Shown: positions 39,273 through 47,929 of the stretch, one piece after another
Position numbering within the stretch: position 1 is the stretch's first letter
How the letters are laid out: each line of letters starts with the position of its first letter
Notes under the pieces: model-generated
Seen by the model: only the letters and a program-made list of their open reading frames with translations
The model's database searches: none
Told to the model about the DNA's origin: nothing
NCBI RefSeq assembly: GCF_007644105.1
Contig: NZ_VFAC01000024.1
Location: forward strand, 1-64,000
Direction: 5' to 3'
DNA length: 64,000 bases
Source of the DNA: Elioraea rosea
GTDB lineage: Bacteria > Pseudomonadota > Alphaproteobacteria > Acetobacterales > Acetobacteraceae
Program-made: the position numbers and the translations under genes

Positions 39273-39332
39273 CCAGCCGTGCCACGAGGAAAGTGGCGGA
39301 TGGCCGCGTGGTGGCGGCGACAGGAGGATCCG

Positions 39333-40277
39333 ATGGCTCAGCAGAAGGTGTTCATCGACGGCGAGGCGGGCACGACGGGCCTGCTGATCCGCGAGCGCCT
39401 CGAGGGCCGACGCGACATCTCCCTGGTCCAGATCCCGCCCGAGCGGCGCAAGGACCCCGCCGCCCGCGCCGAGGCGCTCGCCGCGGCCGACCTCGCCGTG
39501 CTGTGTTTGCCGGACGACGCAGCGAAGGAGGCCGTCGCGATGGCCGATGCGCTGCCAGGGGGCGGCCCGCGGATCCTCGATGCCTCGACGGCGCATCGCG
39601 TGGCGCCGGGCTGGGTCTACGGCTTCCCCGAACTTTCGGCCGAGCAGGAACAGGCGGTGCGCACCGCCCGTCGCGTCTCCAACCCGGGCTGCTACCCGAC
39701 CGGCGCGATCGCGCTCCTGCGCCCGCTTGTCGATGCCGGCATCGTCCCGCGCGACCATCCGGTGACGATCAACGCCGTCTCGGGGTTCACGGGCGGCGGC
39801 AAGAGCATGATCGCCGCCTACGAAAGCGGGTCGGCTCCGCCCTTCGAGCTCTACGCGCTCGGGCTGGAGCACAAGCACCTGCCGGAGCTCGTTGCCCATA
39901 CGGGGCTGACCCGGACGCCGATCTTCGTTCCCTCCGTCGGCAATTTCCGGCAGGGCATGCTTGTCTCGATCCCGCTTCATCTCGACACGCTGCCGGGCAA
40001 CGTGACGGCCGCCGACATCGAGGCGACACTCGCCGCACGCTACGGCAAGAGCGCCTGGGTGAGCGTGATCCCGACCGCCGGGCAGGCGAAGATCGCGCCC
40101 GAGGAGCTGAACGGCACCAACAAGCTCGAGCTTCGCGTGTTCGGCCATGCCGGCAAGCGCCAGGCCGTGCTCGTCGCGCGGCTCGACAACCTCGGCAAGG
40201 GCGCCTCGGGCGCGGCGGTGCAGAACCTCGCCCTGATGCTCGGGCTCGACCAGGGCCAGGACGCGCTCGCGGCGTGA
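39333..40277 (+). CDS. argC: N-acetyl-gamma-glutamyl-phosphate reductase, type 2
   Basis: 314 residues, NADPH-dependent third step of arginine synthesis, making N-acetylglutamate semialdehyde. [17 protein letters not shown] is the nucleotide loop, [14 protein letters not shown] carries the catalytic Cys, and [10 protein letters not shown] the catalytic His. The compact length (about 310) and [10 protein letters not shown] mark the type 2 form. AGGAGG lies upstream of the start. Its place right after rplM-rpsI is conserved in related alphaproteobacteria. The gamma carbonic anhydrase gene follows closely. Confidence 0.95.
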   Translation: MAQQKVFIDGEAGTTGLLIRERLEGRRDISLVQIPPERRKDPAARAEALAAADLAVLCLPDDAAKEAVAMADALPGGGPRILDASTAHRVAPGWVYGFPELSAEQEQAVRTARRVSNPGCYPTGAIALLRPLVDAGIVPRDHPVTINAVSGFTGGGKSMIAAYESGSAPPFELYALGLEHKHLPELVAHTGLTRTPIFVPSVGNFRQGMLVSIPLHLDTLPGNVTAADIEATLAARYGKSAWVSVIPTAGQAKIAPEELNGTNKLELRVFGHAGKRQAVLVARLDNLGKGASGAAVQNLALMLGLDQGQDALAA

Positions 40278-40308
40278 GCGGGCGACAAGACCACTTTCCG
40301 GGAGATCG

Positions 40309-40869
40309 ATGATGCAGGGGCCACTCTATCCCTATCGCGGCAAGATGCCAAAGGTTCACCCCAGCGCCTGGATCGCGCCGACCGCCGCGATCATCGGCGA
40401 CGTGGAGATCGGCGAGGGGGCCAATATCTGGTTCCACTGCGTGATCCGCGGCGACGTGAACCACGTTCGCATCGGCGCCCGCACCAACATCCAGGACGGC
40501 TCGATCCTGCATGTGAACCGCGCCACGCATGCCTGCATCATCGGTGACGACGTCACGGTCGGCCACATGGCGATCATCCATGCCTGCACGCTGAAGGACC
40601 GTGCCTTCGTCGGCATGGGCGCGATCGTGCTCGACGGCGCGACGATCGAGGAAACAGGCATGCTCGCCGCCGGCGCGGTTCTGACGCCGAACAAGGTGAT
40701 CAAGGCAGGCGAGCTCTGGGCCGGCTCTCCGGCCGCGTTCATGCGGAAGCTCGAGGAGAAGGACGCGTTCTTCGCCAAGACCGCGCCGCACTATGCCGAG
40801 CTCGGCGCAGAGTACCGCACAGAGTACGCGGCACTGCGCGGGGCCGCCCTGCGCGGCGCGGCGGAGTGA
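40309..40869 (+). CDS. Gamma carbonic anhydrase family protein
   Basis: 186 residues, left-handed beta helix of hexapeptide repeats. Three His expected to bind metal lie in RATHACIIG and GHMAIIHACTL. The motif IGEGANIWFHCVIRGDVNHVRIGARTNIQDGS is typical of the YrdA/PaaY group. It may hydrate CO2 or have a related thioesterase role; some members have no carbonic anhydrase activity. GGGAG precedes the start; ATG 40312 is the next codon and also possible. 31 bases after argC. Confidence 0.92.
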   Translation: MMQGPLYPYRGKMPKVHPSAWIAPTAAIIGDVEIGEGANIWFHCVIRGDVNHVRIGARTNIQDGSILHVNRATHACIIGDDVTVGHMAIIHACTLKDRAFVGMGAIVLDGATIEETGMLAAGAVLTPNKVIKAGELWAGSPAAFMRKLEEKDAFFAKTAPHYAELGAEYRTEYAALRGAALRGAAE

Positions 40870-40879
40870 GCGCGACGCG

Positions 40880-41428
40880 GTGAAGCGACGCGGCTTCGTT
40901 CTCGGGGCGCTCGCGCTCGCTTCCTGCGACGGAGGGGGGCTTCCGGTGGAGAATGTGGTCATCCCCGTCGGCGCGCTGCGTGGCACCGGCGATCCGCTCT
41001 GGCAGGCGACGGAGCTTGCCTCCTTCGCCCTTGCCATGCGCCCGCAGGACCTCGCGGGCAAGCAGGCCGATGCCGCCCACGCGGTGCTGCTCTACGAGTA
41101 CGCTGCGGCCGATGCCGGCAACGGCCGGCTGTCTGACCAGAACCCGGCGCGGCTGATGCGGGAGGGCAGGCCGCATCTGCGCGCTGCCGCGGGCATCCTC
41201 GGCGATGCAGAGCCGCAGCGGGTGATCGATGCGCTCTGGGCCGTGACGGAGGCGCTGCGGCGTGGCGACGAGGCTGGGGCGCGCACCGCGCTTGCCGCGC
41301 CCGTGTTCCGCCAGCCGCCCGAGGTGCCGCGCCAGGCGCTTGCCTCCCTCGTCGTGCCGCAGCAGGCGGTGCGGGGCTTGCGGGAGCTGCGCGCGCTGCT
41401 CGAGCGCGAACGGGGGCCGATGCGCTGA
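40880..41428 (+). CDS. Predicted lipoprotein, function unknown
   Basis: 182 residues from GTG 40880 (VKRRGFVLGALALASC); the lipobox is LALASC, so Cys near residue 16 would be acylated. The rest is helical and Ala/Arg-rich with no recognised domain (LWQATELASFALAMRPQD, LRAAAGILGDAEPQRVIDALW). It starts 10 bases after the gamma carbonic anhydrase gene and probably shares its transcript. The in-frame upstream ATG at 40793 would overlap that gene by 77 bases and hide the lipobox, so it was not used. Confidence 0.65.
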   Translation: MKRRGFVLGALALASCDGGGLPVENVVIPVGALRGTGDPLWQATELASFALAMRPQDLAGKQADAAHAVLLYEYAAADAGNGRLSDQNPARLMREGRPHLRAAAGILGDAEPQRVIDALWAVTEALRRGDEAGARTALAAPVFRQPPEVPRQALASLVVPQQAVRGLRELRALLERERGPMR

Positions 41429-41513
41429 GCGGCGCGCTTGCCTCTGCCGTGCGCCGCCCTTAGGTTCCGCCCCGTGGCTGGCCGCGCCGCGAGCGGGCCA
41501 TGGGTTGTACGGT

Positions 41514-41590
41514 CGGGGCGTAGCGCAGCCTGGTAGCGCGACTGGTTTGGGACCAGTAGGTCGTCGGTTCGAATCCGGCCGCCCCGACCA
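41514..41590 (+). tRNA. tRNA-Pro (TGG anticodon)
   Basis: 77 bases with acceptor CGGGGCG/CGCCCCG, the anticodon stem ACTGG/CCAGT around TTTGGGA (anticodon TGG), a T arm with GGTTCGAATCC, discriminator A and an encoded CCA. The 5' C1 pairing with G72 is as in other tRNA-Pro genes. Confidence 0.97.
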
Positions 41591-41633
41591 GAGCCCCAGG
41601 GCCGCGCGTGGAGTGAAGGACGGAACGGACGCG

Positions 41634-41942
41634 ATGCGGGCAAGAATCCTGAGGCCCTCGAAATCGGCCATGCAGTCGGGCCGCGCCAAGACGCAGGAGT
41701 GGCTTCTCGTCTTCGCCCCCTCCGAACCGAGACGCGCCGACCCGCTGATGGGCTGGATCGGCTCCGGCGACACGGTGGCGAGCCAGGTGCGCCTGCATTT
41801 CCCGACGCTCGAGGCGGCTGAGGCCTATGCCCGGGCCAACGGCATCGAGTACGTGGTGGAGCCGGAGCATCGGCCGGTGCTGAAGCCGAAGGCCTATGCC
41901 GACAATTTCCGCTACGGCCGCGGCGAGAACTGGACGCACTAG
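41634..41942 (+). CDS. Complex I 18-kDa accessory subunit (NDUFS4 / ETC complex I family)
   Basis: 102-residue soluble protein. RARILRPSKSAMQSGRAKTQEWLLVF and DPLMGWIGSGDTVASQVRLHF are the family signature, followed by FPTLEAAEAYARANGIEYVV and KAYADNFRYGRGENWTH. It is a stabilising accessory subunit of the respiratory NADH dehydrogenase, found in alphaproteobacteria and mitochondria. Flanked by tRNA-Pro and tRNA-Arg; the other nuo genes are elsewhere. Confidence 0.93.
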   Translation: MRARILRPSKSAMQSGRAKTQEWLLVFAPSEPRRADPLMGWIGSGDTVASQVRLHFPTLEAAEAYARANGIEYVVEPEHRPVLKPKAYADNFRYGRGENWTH

Positions 41943-41967
41943 CTCGCCCGCGCCGTGCTGTGTTCGG

Positions 41968-42044
41968 GCGCCCTTAGCTCAGTTGGATAGAGCAACAGCC
42001 TTCTAAGCTGTGGGTCGGTGGTTCGAATCCACCAGGGCGCGCCA
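41968..42044 (+). tRNA. tRNA-Arg (TCT anticodon)
   Basis: 77 bases with acceptor GCGCCCT/AGGGCGC, the D arm AGCTCAGTTGGATAGAGC, anticodon stem ACAGC/GCTGT around CTTCTAA (anticodon TCT), T arm with GGTTCGAATCC, G73 and an encoded CCA. tRNA 3' ends are common integration sites, but no integrase or direct repeat was seen downstream. Confidence 0.97.
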
Positions 42045-42271
42045 CGCTGGACGAGCAGCGCTTGCGCTCGAAAAGGCATCTAACGATGCGAAGTGGCTTC
42101 TCGGTCCCGGCGTGTCGTCGCAACGGCGTTCCGGCTTGCAGGGCGCTCGCGCTGGCCGACGACGCAGGCGAGCCCGTCAACCGATGCATCGCTTCGCGCC
42201 CGGGTCTCCGCGTGTCGATCCCGGGCGACGCGCCCGTTATTCTCGATCGACGCGATACGGGAGAAGGCACG

Positions 42272-42925
42272 ATGCCCGGACAGGTGAGGATCTGGACGTT
42301 CGACTGGGTGCCGAAAGGTCCGCGCGGCTACGTGCGCGATCTGAGGCTTCGCTGGGCCCTCGAGGAAGCAGCAATCGAATATTCAGTCGCTTCGGTCCCC
42401 TTCGGTGACAGGTCCTCGGATCACCTCGCCCGACAACCGTTTGCCCAGGTTCCGTTCCTCGACGATGGCGACGTCCGGGTCTTCGAGAGCGGTGCTTGCC
42501 TTCTCCATCTGGCCGAAAAGAGCGAGGTGCTGATGCCGCGGGATCCGCAGGGCAAGGCGGACACCCATCAGTGGCTCTTCGCCGCGCTGAACTCGGTCGA
42601 GATGGTCACGGTGCCCTGGTGGTACATCAGCCTGTCCAGGCCGGCGGAGAATCCCCTTGCAGGCTGGATGAAGCAGCGCTTCGAACGGCTGGACGAGGTG
42701 TTGAAGAGGCGGGAGTGGCTGGCGGGCTCGCGCTTCACGGTTGCCGACATCGCCATGTCCGACGTCCTACGTATCCCGGGCGACCGGGGTGAGCTTGACG
42801 GATTCGGCGCCATGAAAGCCTATGTCGCGCGCGGGTGCAGCCGTCCTGCCTTCCAGAAGGCCATCAGCGATCAGGTGGCGTACTTCGATGCGGCGGACGC
42901 GGCCCGGATTCAGGCGCAATGTTGA
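42272..42925 (+). CDS. Glutathione S-transferase family protein
   Basis: 217 residues: an N-terminal thioredoxin-like domain (DLRLRWALEEAAIEYSV, FAQVPFLDDGDVRVFESGACLLHLAE, with the cis-Pro VPF and the ES pair that bind glutathione) and a helical C-terminal domain ending RREWLAGSRFTVADIAMSDVLRI. The N-terminal part begins RIWTFDWVPKGPRGYVRDL, so no obvious catalytic Ser/Cys is fixed. GGAGAAGG precedes the start. Third-position GC is slightly lower than in neighbouring core genes. Confidence 0.88.
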   Translation: MPGQVRIWTFDWVPKGPRGYVRDLRLRWALEEAAIEYSVASVPFGDRSSDHLARQPFAQVPFLDDGDVRVFESGACLLHLAEKSEVLMPRDPQGKADTHQWLFAALNSVEMVTVPWWYISLSRPAENPLAGWMKQRFERLDEVLKRREWLAGSRFTVADIAMSDVLRIPGDRGELDGFGAMKAYVARGCSRPAFQKAISDQVAYFDAADAARIQAQC

Positions 42926-43001
42926 GGCCTGGATCGAGCCCGTGCCAACACGTCAGGCGGGACGTCGGCGTTGCGGACTATGGCGCGCGCGAGCCTGCTG
43001 G

Positions 43002-43019
43002 GGCACCGTCGACGGTGCC
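43002..43019. promoter_or_regulatory. Perfect 18-base palindrome upstream of the hybrid kinase
   Basis: GGCACCGTCGACGGTGCC equals its own reverse complement. It lies in the 155-base gap between the GST gene and the kinase gene, 61 bases before the kinase start. It could be an operator for the kinase gene; as RNA it could also fold into a tight hairpin. Confidence 0.5.
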
Positions 43020-43080
43020 TGGATTGTCGCATGCGCGCCGAAACGCTACGCTGTTGCGGGACCGTTAGGAACAAGTCGAA

Positions 43081-45354
43081 ATGAAGCGTCCGCGAGAGCC
43101 TGAACCTGAGGGCCAGCGCTCGGGCGACGACCTGGCGCAGCAGAAGCTCGCCCTCTGCTCGAGCGTCGTCGGCGAGGCGTTCTTCCCCGCGCTGGTCGAG
43201 GCACTGTCGCAGGCGCTGTCGGTGCGCTGCGTGCTGCTGTGCACGCTCCACCCGCTCGATCGAAACAGGGTGCGCACCGTCGCGGCCTGGGATCGCGGGC
43301 CGATGCCGAACCTCGAGTACGACCTCGCCGACACGCCCTGCGCGAACATCATCGGCCAGGGAACCTGCCGCTATGCCGCGGGCATCGCCGATCTCTTCCC
43401 GGCTGACACGATGCTTCGCGAGATGGGCGCCGAGAGCTATGTCGGCGCGCCGCTGCGTTCCGCCTCGGGGGAGGTGCTCGGCCTGCTCGCGGTGATCGAT
43501 GACAAGCCGATGACGCGCCCGGGGCAGATCTCGGAGATCGTCGAGGTCTTTGCCGGCCGCGCGGCGGCCGAGCTCGAGCGCCTGTCTGCCGCCTCGATCA
43601 ACGAGCGGCTCGGGCGGATCGTCGAGGACTCGGTCAGCGAGGTCTACCTGTTCGACCCCGACACCTATTTCTTTAAGCTCGTGAACCGGGGCGCGCGGGA
43701 GAATCTCGGCTACTCGATGGAGGAGCTCCGCCGGCTCACGCCCTGGCACATCAAGCCGGGCTTCTCGCGCGAGACGTTCGACGAGATGGTCGAGCCGCTG
43801 CGGAGCGGGGAGAAGACGCACCTCCTGTTCGAGACCGTGCACGAGCGCAAGGACGGCACACGCTACAACGTCGCGGTGCAGCTTCAGCTCATCGGCGGCG
43901 TCGAGAGCGTGTTCTACGCCTCGATCACCGACATCACCGAGCGCAAGCGTGCCGAGGAGGCGCAGGCGAGGCTTGCCGCCATCGTCGCCTCTTCGGCCGA
44001 GGCGATCATCTCCAAGGACATGGACGGCACGATCAAGAGCTGGAACGCCGGGGCCGAGCAGATCTTCGGCTACGCCGCCTCGGAGATGATCGGCACGTCG
44101 ATCCGGCGCCTCATCCCACCCGACCGGCAGGAGGAGGAGGACGAGATCCTCCGCCGCATCGGCCGGGGCGAGCAGCTGAGCAGCTACGAGACCATACGCC
44201 TCTGCCGCGACGGTCGGCGCGTGCACATGTCGGTGACGATCTCGCCCATCTTCGACAGTTCCGGCGCGATCATCGGCGCCTCGAAGATCGGGCACGACAT
44301 CACCGAGCGCAAGCGCGCCGAGGAGCGCGAGCGCCTCCTGATGCGCGAGGTGAACCACCGCGCGAAGAACCTGCTCACGCTTGTGGAGGCGATCGCCCGG
44401 CAGACCGCCTATGGCGACCCCGAAACGTTCCTGGAGCGTTTCGGCGAGCGCATCCGCGCGCTTGCTTCGAGCCAGGACGTACTGGTCCACAGCGGCTGGC
44501 AGGACGTGCCGATCGGCGAGCTCGTCCGCTCGCAGCTCGGGCATTTCCGCGACGTGCTGGGCCAGCGCATCCGCATCTCTGGCCCGACGCTGAAGATCAC
44601 CGCCGCCGCCGCGCAGGCGATCGGCCTCGTCCTGCACGAGCTTGCGACGAACGCGGCGAAGTACGGTGCGCTGTCGAACGACACCGGAACGGTCGCCATC
44701 GACTGGTCGCTCACCGCCGAGGCCCGGGGCGAGCCGCGCTTCCAGATGTCCTGGGAGGAGCGTGGCGGGCCGCCTGTCTCGCCGCCTTTGCGCCGGGGCT
44801 TCGGCTCGACCGTGATCGACGACATGATGACGATCAGCGTCAGCGGCGAGATCGCGCTCGACTTCGCCCCCGATGGCCTCTCCTGGCGCCTTATCTGCCC
44901 CGCACACAAGGTGCTCGAGACGGCCGACATGCCGCCCATCGCGCTGGGCTCCGTCGACCTCGCCACGCCGCGGGAGGATCGTGCGGGCCGCCGCATCCTC
45001 CTCGTGGAGGACGAGGCGCTCATCGCCATCGAGATCGCGCAGATCCTCAAGGATGCCGGCTTCGAGGTGGTCGGGCCCGCGACCTCGGTCCTGCAGGCGC
45101 TGACGCTGATGAAGCGGAAGCCCTGCGACGCGGCTGTTCTCGACGTGAATCTCGGCGGCGAGACGGCCGAGCCGATCGCCGAGCTTCTGCTCGAGGGAGG
45201 AACGCCCTTCCTCACGGTCTCGAGCTACGGGATGGCGCAGCGCCCCGCTGCCTTCGCCGCTGCTCCGCATCTCGACAAGCCGCTGAGGGCCGAGGAGCTC
45301 ATCCGCAAGCTCGGCCATTGCCTCGGAGCGGCCTCTTTCCGCGCGCGCGTGTAG
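43081..45354 (+). CDS. Hybrid sensor histidine kinase: GAF-PAS-PAS-HWE kinase-receiver
   Basis: 757-residue cytoplasmic sensor. A GAF domain (about 20-170) is followed by two PAS domains (about 175-290 and 295-415), each ending in ITERKRAEE-type linkers, then an HWE kinase. The phospho-accepting His426 is in EVNHRAKNLLTLVEAIARQ. The ATP site shows VLHELATNAAKYGAL and the family's W-x-E in MSWEERGGPP. The C-terminal receiver (about 638-757) has RILLVEDEALIAIEI and phospho-acceptor Asp688 in AVLDVNLGG, with Lys in HLDKPL. No membrane segment and no LOV Cys motif. HWE kinases are typical of alphaproteobacteria. No output regulator is nearby. AGGAAC lies eight bases before the start. Confidence 0.93.
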   Translation: MKRPREPEPEGQRSGDDLAQQKLALCSSVVGEAFFPALVEALSQALSVRCVLLCTLHPLDRNRVRTVAAWDRGPMPNLEYDLADTPCANIIGQGTCRYAAGIADLFPADTMLREMGAESYVGAPLRSASGEVLGLLAVIDDKPMTRPGQISEIVEVFAGRAAAELERLSAASINERLGRIVEDSVSEVYLFDPDTYFFKLVNRGARENLGYSMEELRRLTPWHIKPGFSRETFDEMVEPLRSGEKTHLLFETVHERKDGTRYNVAVQLQLIGGVESVFYASITDITERKRAEEAQARLAAIVASSAEAIISKDMDGTIKSWNAGAEQIFGYAASEMIGTSIRRLIPPDRQEEEDEILRRIGRGEQLSSYETIRLCRDGRRVHMSVTISPIFDSSGAIIGASKIGHDITERKRAEERERLLMREVNHRAKNLLTLVEAIARQTAYGDPETFLERFGERIRALASSQDVLVHSGWQDVPIGELVRSQLGHFRDVLGQRIRISGPTLKITAAAAQAIGLVLHELATNAAKYGALSNDTGTVAIDWSLTAEARGEPRFQMSWEERGGPPVSPPLRRGFGSTVIDDMMTISVSGEIALDFAPDGLSWRLICPAHKVLETADMPPIALGSVDLATPREDRAGRRILLVEDEALIAIEIAQILKDAGFEVVGPATSVLQALTLMKRKPCDAAVLDVNLGGETAEPIAELLLEGGTPFLTVSSYGMAQRPAAFAAAPHLDKPLRAEELIRKLGHCLGAASFRARV

Positions 45355-45484
45355 CGCAGGTAGCCTTCGGCGACGCACCGTTTGGCTGGTTGCCGGCCTG
45401 CGTCCCAAGCCCACCATGCGTTCCAGCGAGGGCGCTGCATCGGTTTCGGTATGAATGCTCATGCTGCTCCACATCCGCAACCGC

Positions 45485-45510
45485 CCGGGTCGTTCACCCC
45501 GGCGACCCGG
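45485..45510. terminator. Hairpin between convergent kinase and GNAT genes
   Basis: CCGGGTCG and CGACCCGG pair around a 10-base loop in the 192-base convergent gap. It could end both transcripts; no U tract is present. The rest of the gap shows nothing else. Confidence 0.45.
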
Positions 45511-45546
45511 TGGCATGCGAGCAGCATATGGAGTTCATTGTCGTCG

Positions 45547-45999
45547 TTACAGCACGCGCTCCCACAGCCAGGCCGTGCCGGGCTTGTCGTCATGAACCTC
45601 GCCGACATGAGCAAAACCCGATCTTGGGAGCACGCGCGTCGACGCATTCGGCTCCGGCAGCGTCTTTGCCACGATCGTCGGCGGCGGTTTCGCGGTGGCT
45701 GCAATCGCACACAGATGGCGCGCGGTAAGCGTCGCGATCCCTCTGCCCTCGAAATCAGCCAGCGTGAAGTAGGCGATCGCCACCCGGCCATCGCTTGGCG
45801 GGCCGACGAGGGCGCCGACGACCGCCGGTGCCGATCCCGACACCGCAACGTAGCTGATAGAGGGGGGTTCGTAGCCGAGCCTGGCGAACAGCGCCGCTGA
45901 GGCAGCGCAATAGTCGACGATCGTTGGATGCAGAGGGCCGAACGGCGTCACCGGCCGGCCCTCGGCATCACACATCACCAGCGCGAAATGCTCGCTCAT
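45547..45999 (-). CDS. GNAT-family N-acetyltransferase
   Basis: 150 residues. The acetyl-CoA-binding segment reads YFTLADFEGRGIATLTARHLCAIA, followed by LPEPNASTRVLPRSGFAHVGEVHDD, the usual GNAT beta-bulge and final strand arrangement. The acceptor is unknown. The ATG at 45999 has CCAGG upstream; a longer frame to 46242 overlaps the divergent beta-lactamase start and was not used. Third-position GC is somewhat lower than in core genes. Confidence 0.8.
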   Translation of the reverse strand: MSEHFALVMCDAEGRPVTPFGPLHPTIVDYCAASAALFARLGYEPPSISYVAVSGSAPAVVGALVGPPSDGRVAIAYFTLADFEGRGIATLTARHLCAIAATAKPPPTIVAKTLPEPNASTRVLPRSGFAHVGEVHDDKPGTAWLWERVL

Positions 46000-46154
46000 C
46001 CTGGACCTGGCATACTGCCCTGCCGTCCAGCGCCCAACGTGGCAACCCGCATGATGCCGACGCAGGTCAGTCCCATCGCCGATCCATCTGGCTGGGCCAC
46101 CTGCGCGAGGATAGATGCCCGCCTTCGGATTCACACAGCCATACAGGCAGCCGG

Positions 46155-47030
46155 ATGACCTCAGTTTCCCCTCGGATTGCCCGCCGGATCGTGCTGGCCG
46201 GCGTGGCCGCTGCCATCGCCCCGGCGACGGTCGCGCGCGCACAGCGGCTCCCCGTGCGGGTGATCGACCGCACGCGCCTCGAGCCCGAATTCGCCGGCCG
46301 TGATGTTCACTTCATAGCCTGCGATCTCGCTTCGGGCGAGGAGATCGTCCTTTCCGGCAGCGATACGGACAGCCGCCACACGCCATGGTCGACATTCAAG
46401 ATCCCGAATCTCCTGATTGCGCTCGAGACTGCAATCGCCCGGGACCTCGACTCGCATCGGCGCTGGGACCGCGTCCGCTACCCGGCTGCCAGCTACTGGC
46501 CAGATGACTGGCGCAGGGACCAGACCCTGCGGACGGCGTTCGAACGATCGGCCGTGTGGTACTTCCGCGATCTCGCGCGTGAGGTGGGCACCGCGCGGTA
46601 TCGGGACATCCTCGCGCGGTGGCGCTATGGCAACGCGGTCGTGCCGGACGGTTCCGATGATTTCTGGCTGAACCGGACGCTGATGGTGTCGCCGCGCGAA
46701 CAGGCGGAGTTCCTCTCGGCACTTCTTTCGGGCAACCTCGGCGTCAGCCGTTCATCGCTCGATGCGCTCGCCGCGGCGAGTGGCTCGGGGAGAGCCGAGG
46801 GCGCTTCGCTGCACGGCAAGACGGGCGCCGGTCCGGTCGTGGCCGGGCGTTTCGACGGGGCGTTCGAGGGATGGTACAGCGGCTTTGTCCTGCGTGACGG
46901 AGCAGCGCCTGTGACATTCTCGCTGTTCACCACCGCCCCGACCTTCGCTGCGCTGCGCAGCTTCCGACGTGAGGCCTCGATCAGACTGCTGCGCGAAGCC
47001 GGATCGCTGAGGGGCGCAGTCGACGCCTAG
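46155..47030 (+). CDS. Class D (OXA-type) beta-lactamase family protein
   Basis: 291 residues with signal peptide ending VARAQ (Tat-like RIARRIVLAG). The class D catalytic motifs are all present in order: Ser79-x-x-Lys82 in PWSTFKIPN, Ser132-Ala-Val, Tyr158-Gly-Asn, Trp240-x-x-Gly and Lys222-Thr-Gly in LHGKTGAG. Class D enzymes open beta-lactam rings after carboxylation of the active Lys. A related penicillin-binding function cannot be excluded, but YGN with KTG favours a lactamase. No regulator is adjacent; the GNAT gene is divergent. Confidence 0.9.
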   Translation: MTSVSPRIARRIVLAGVAAAIAPATVARAQRLPVRVIDRTRLEPEFAGRDVHFIACDLASGEEIVLSGSDTDSRHTPWSTFKIPNLLIALETAIARDLDSHRRWDRVRYPAASYWPDDWRRDQTLRTAFERSAVWYFRDLAREVGTARYRDILARWRYGNAVVPDGSDDFWLNRTLMVSPREQAEFLSALLSGNLGVSRSSLDALAAASGSGRAEGASLHGKTGAGPVVAGRFDGAFEGWYSGFVLRDGAAPVTFSLFTTAPTFAALRSFRREASIRLLREAGSLRGAVDA

Positions 47031-47102
47031 GGTGACATCCGATCGGGTGGACTTGCCGCATCGGTTTCCGTTGCTGCGGGCGTTGCTTCGGCCACCGCGG
47101 GG

Positions 47103-47897
47103 TCACTCGCGCCCCTCGTCGGGGATGTTGAGCAGCGCGCCGCAGGCCTTGCAGTGCACTGCATCGGCATCGTGCCGTGAGAGGCCGCAATCGCCGCAAC
47201 TGAAGCGCACCTTGCGCGGCCGGAACAGCGTCTGGGCGAGGCGGAGGAAGAGCGTCACCCCCGCGATCATGATCGCGACGGAGATGAGCCGCCCGGCCGT
47301 GCCGGGAAGGGTTATGTCGCCGAAGCCGGTCGTCGTCAGCGCCGTGACCGTGAAGTAGAGCGCATCGGCATAGTTGACGATGTGCGGGTTCGTGAAGTGC
47401 TGCGTCTCGTACACCACCGCGGTCATGATGAAGACGAACACCACGAGGTGAATGCCGGCGAGCACGGCGTCCTCGTTCCGCCGGAAGAACGCGAAGTCCT
47501 GCCTCAGCATCTCCGCCATGCGGTAGGAATGCAGCAGCCTCAGAGTACGGGCGATCCGCAGGAAGCCGAGGCTGAAGCCTGCGAGCGGGGCGAGGAACGA
47601 GGCGATCGCGACCGCATCGGCGATCGAGGCGGGGGTCAGCGCCTCGCGCATGGGCTTGCGGCTTGCGAGAAGCCGCCCGACGAACTCCGCCAGCAGGACG
47701 AGGCCGAGACCGATGTCGATCACGCCGATGGTGCGGCTGCGCCCGACGAAGGAAGTCGCAATGACGAAGGTGATGGTCGCGAGATCGAGGGCGAGCACCC
47801 CGTAGCGGAAGCGGCGCGCATCCTCCGTGTTGCCGGCATAGAGGTGGTGCAGCCGAGCCCGAAGCGTCGCGGGTTCGTCGGCCGGGCGGCCGGCCAT
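47103..47897 (-). CDS. Voltage-gated-type potassium channel with C-terminal zinc ribbon
   Basis: 264 residues. S1-S4 helices: S1 around 31-50, S2 around 58-75, S3 around 88-108, S4 around 112-126 with regularly spaced Arg (FLRIARTLRLLHSYR). S5 is at about 146-162; the pore loop ADALYFTVTALTTTGFGDI carries the selectivity filter TTGFGD (residues 189-194), a GYG-to-GFG variant. S6 is at about 203-222. Right after S6 comes CGDC (234-237) and CKAC (249-252), a four-Cys zinc ribbon, which is unusual. The start at 47897 was chosen because the upstream frame to 48050 overlaps the alcohol dehydrogenase gene; the gap is 32 bases. Confidence 0.85.
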   Translation of the reverse strand: MAGRPADEPATLRARLHHLYAGNTEDARRFRYGVLALDLATITFVIATSFVGRSRTIGVIDIGLGLVLLAEFVGRLLASRKPMREALTPASIADAVAIASFLAPLAGFSLGFLRIARTLRLLHSYRMAEMLRQDFAFFRRNEDAVLAGIHLVVFVFIMTAVVYETQHFTNPHIVNYADALYFTVTALTTTGFGDITLPGTAGRLISVAIMIAGVTLFLRLAQTLFRPRKVRFSCGDCGLSRHDADAVHCKACGALLNIPDEGRE

Positions 47898-47929
47898 TGC
47901 TGCGCTCCCGTCCGGCGCCGGCCCCGCCG

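Noticed and set aside
42010-42270. Minus-strand peptide containing GGFEPPTHSLEG
   Set aside because: This is the well-known false peptide made by translating the antisense strand of a tRNA, here tRNA-Arg; the tRNA-Pro antisense similarly gives GFEPTTYWSQTSRATRLRYAP-like text and tRNA-His gives TYGDRTRGILDHNQALY.
41968-42271. tRNA-Arg as an island attachment site
   Set aside because: No integrase, no direct repeat of the tRNA 3' end and no sharp change in composition were seen downstream; only slightly lower third-position GC in some genes.
42910-45516. 868-residue open frame opposite the histidine kinase
   Set aside because: It is the antisense shadow of the kinase gene; its product is Arg/Asp/Leu-rich with no domain, while the plus strand has GAF, PAS, kinase and receiver motifs.
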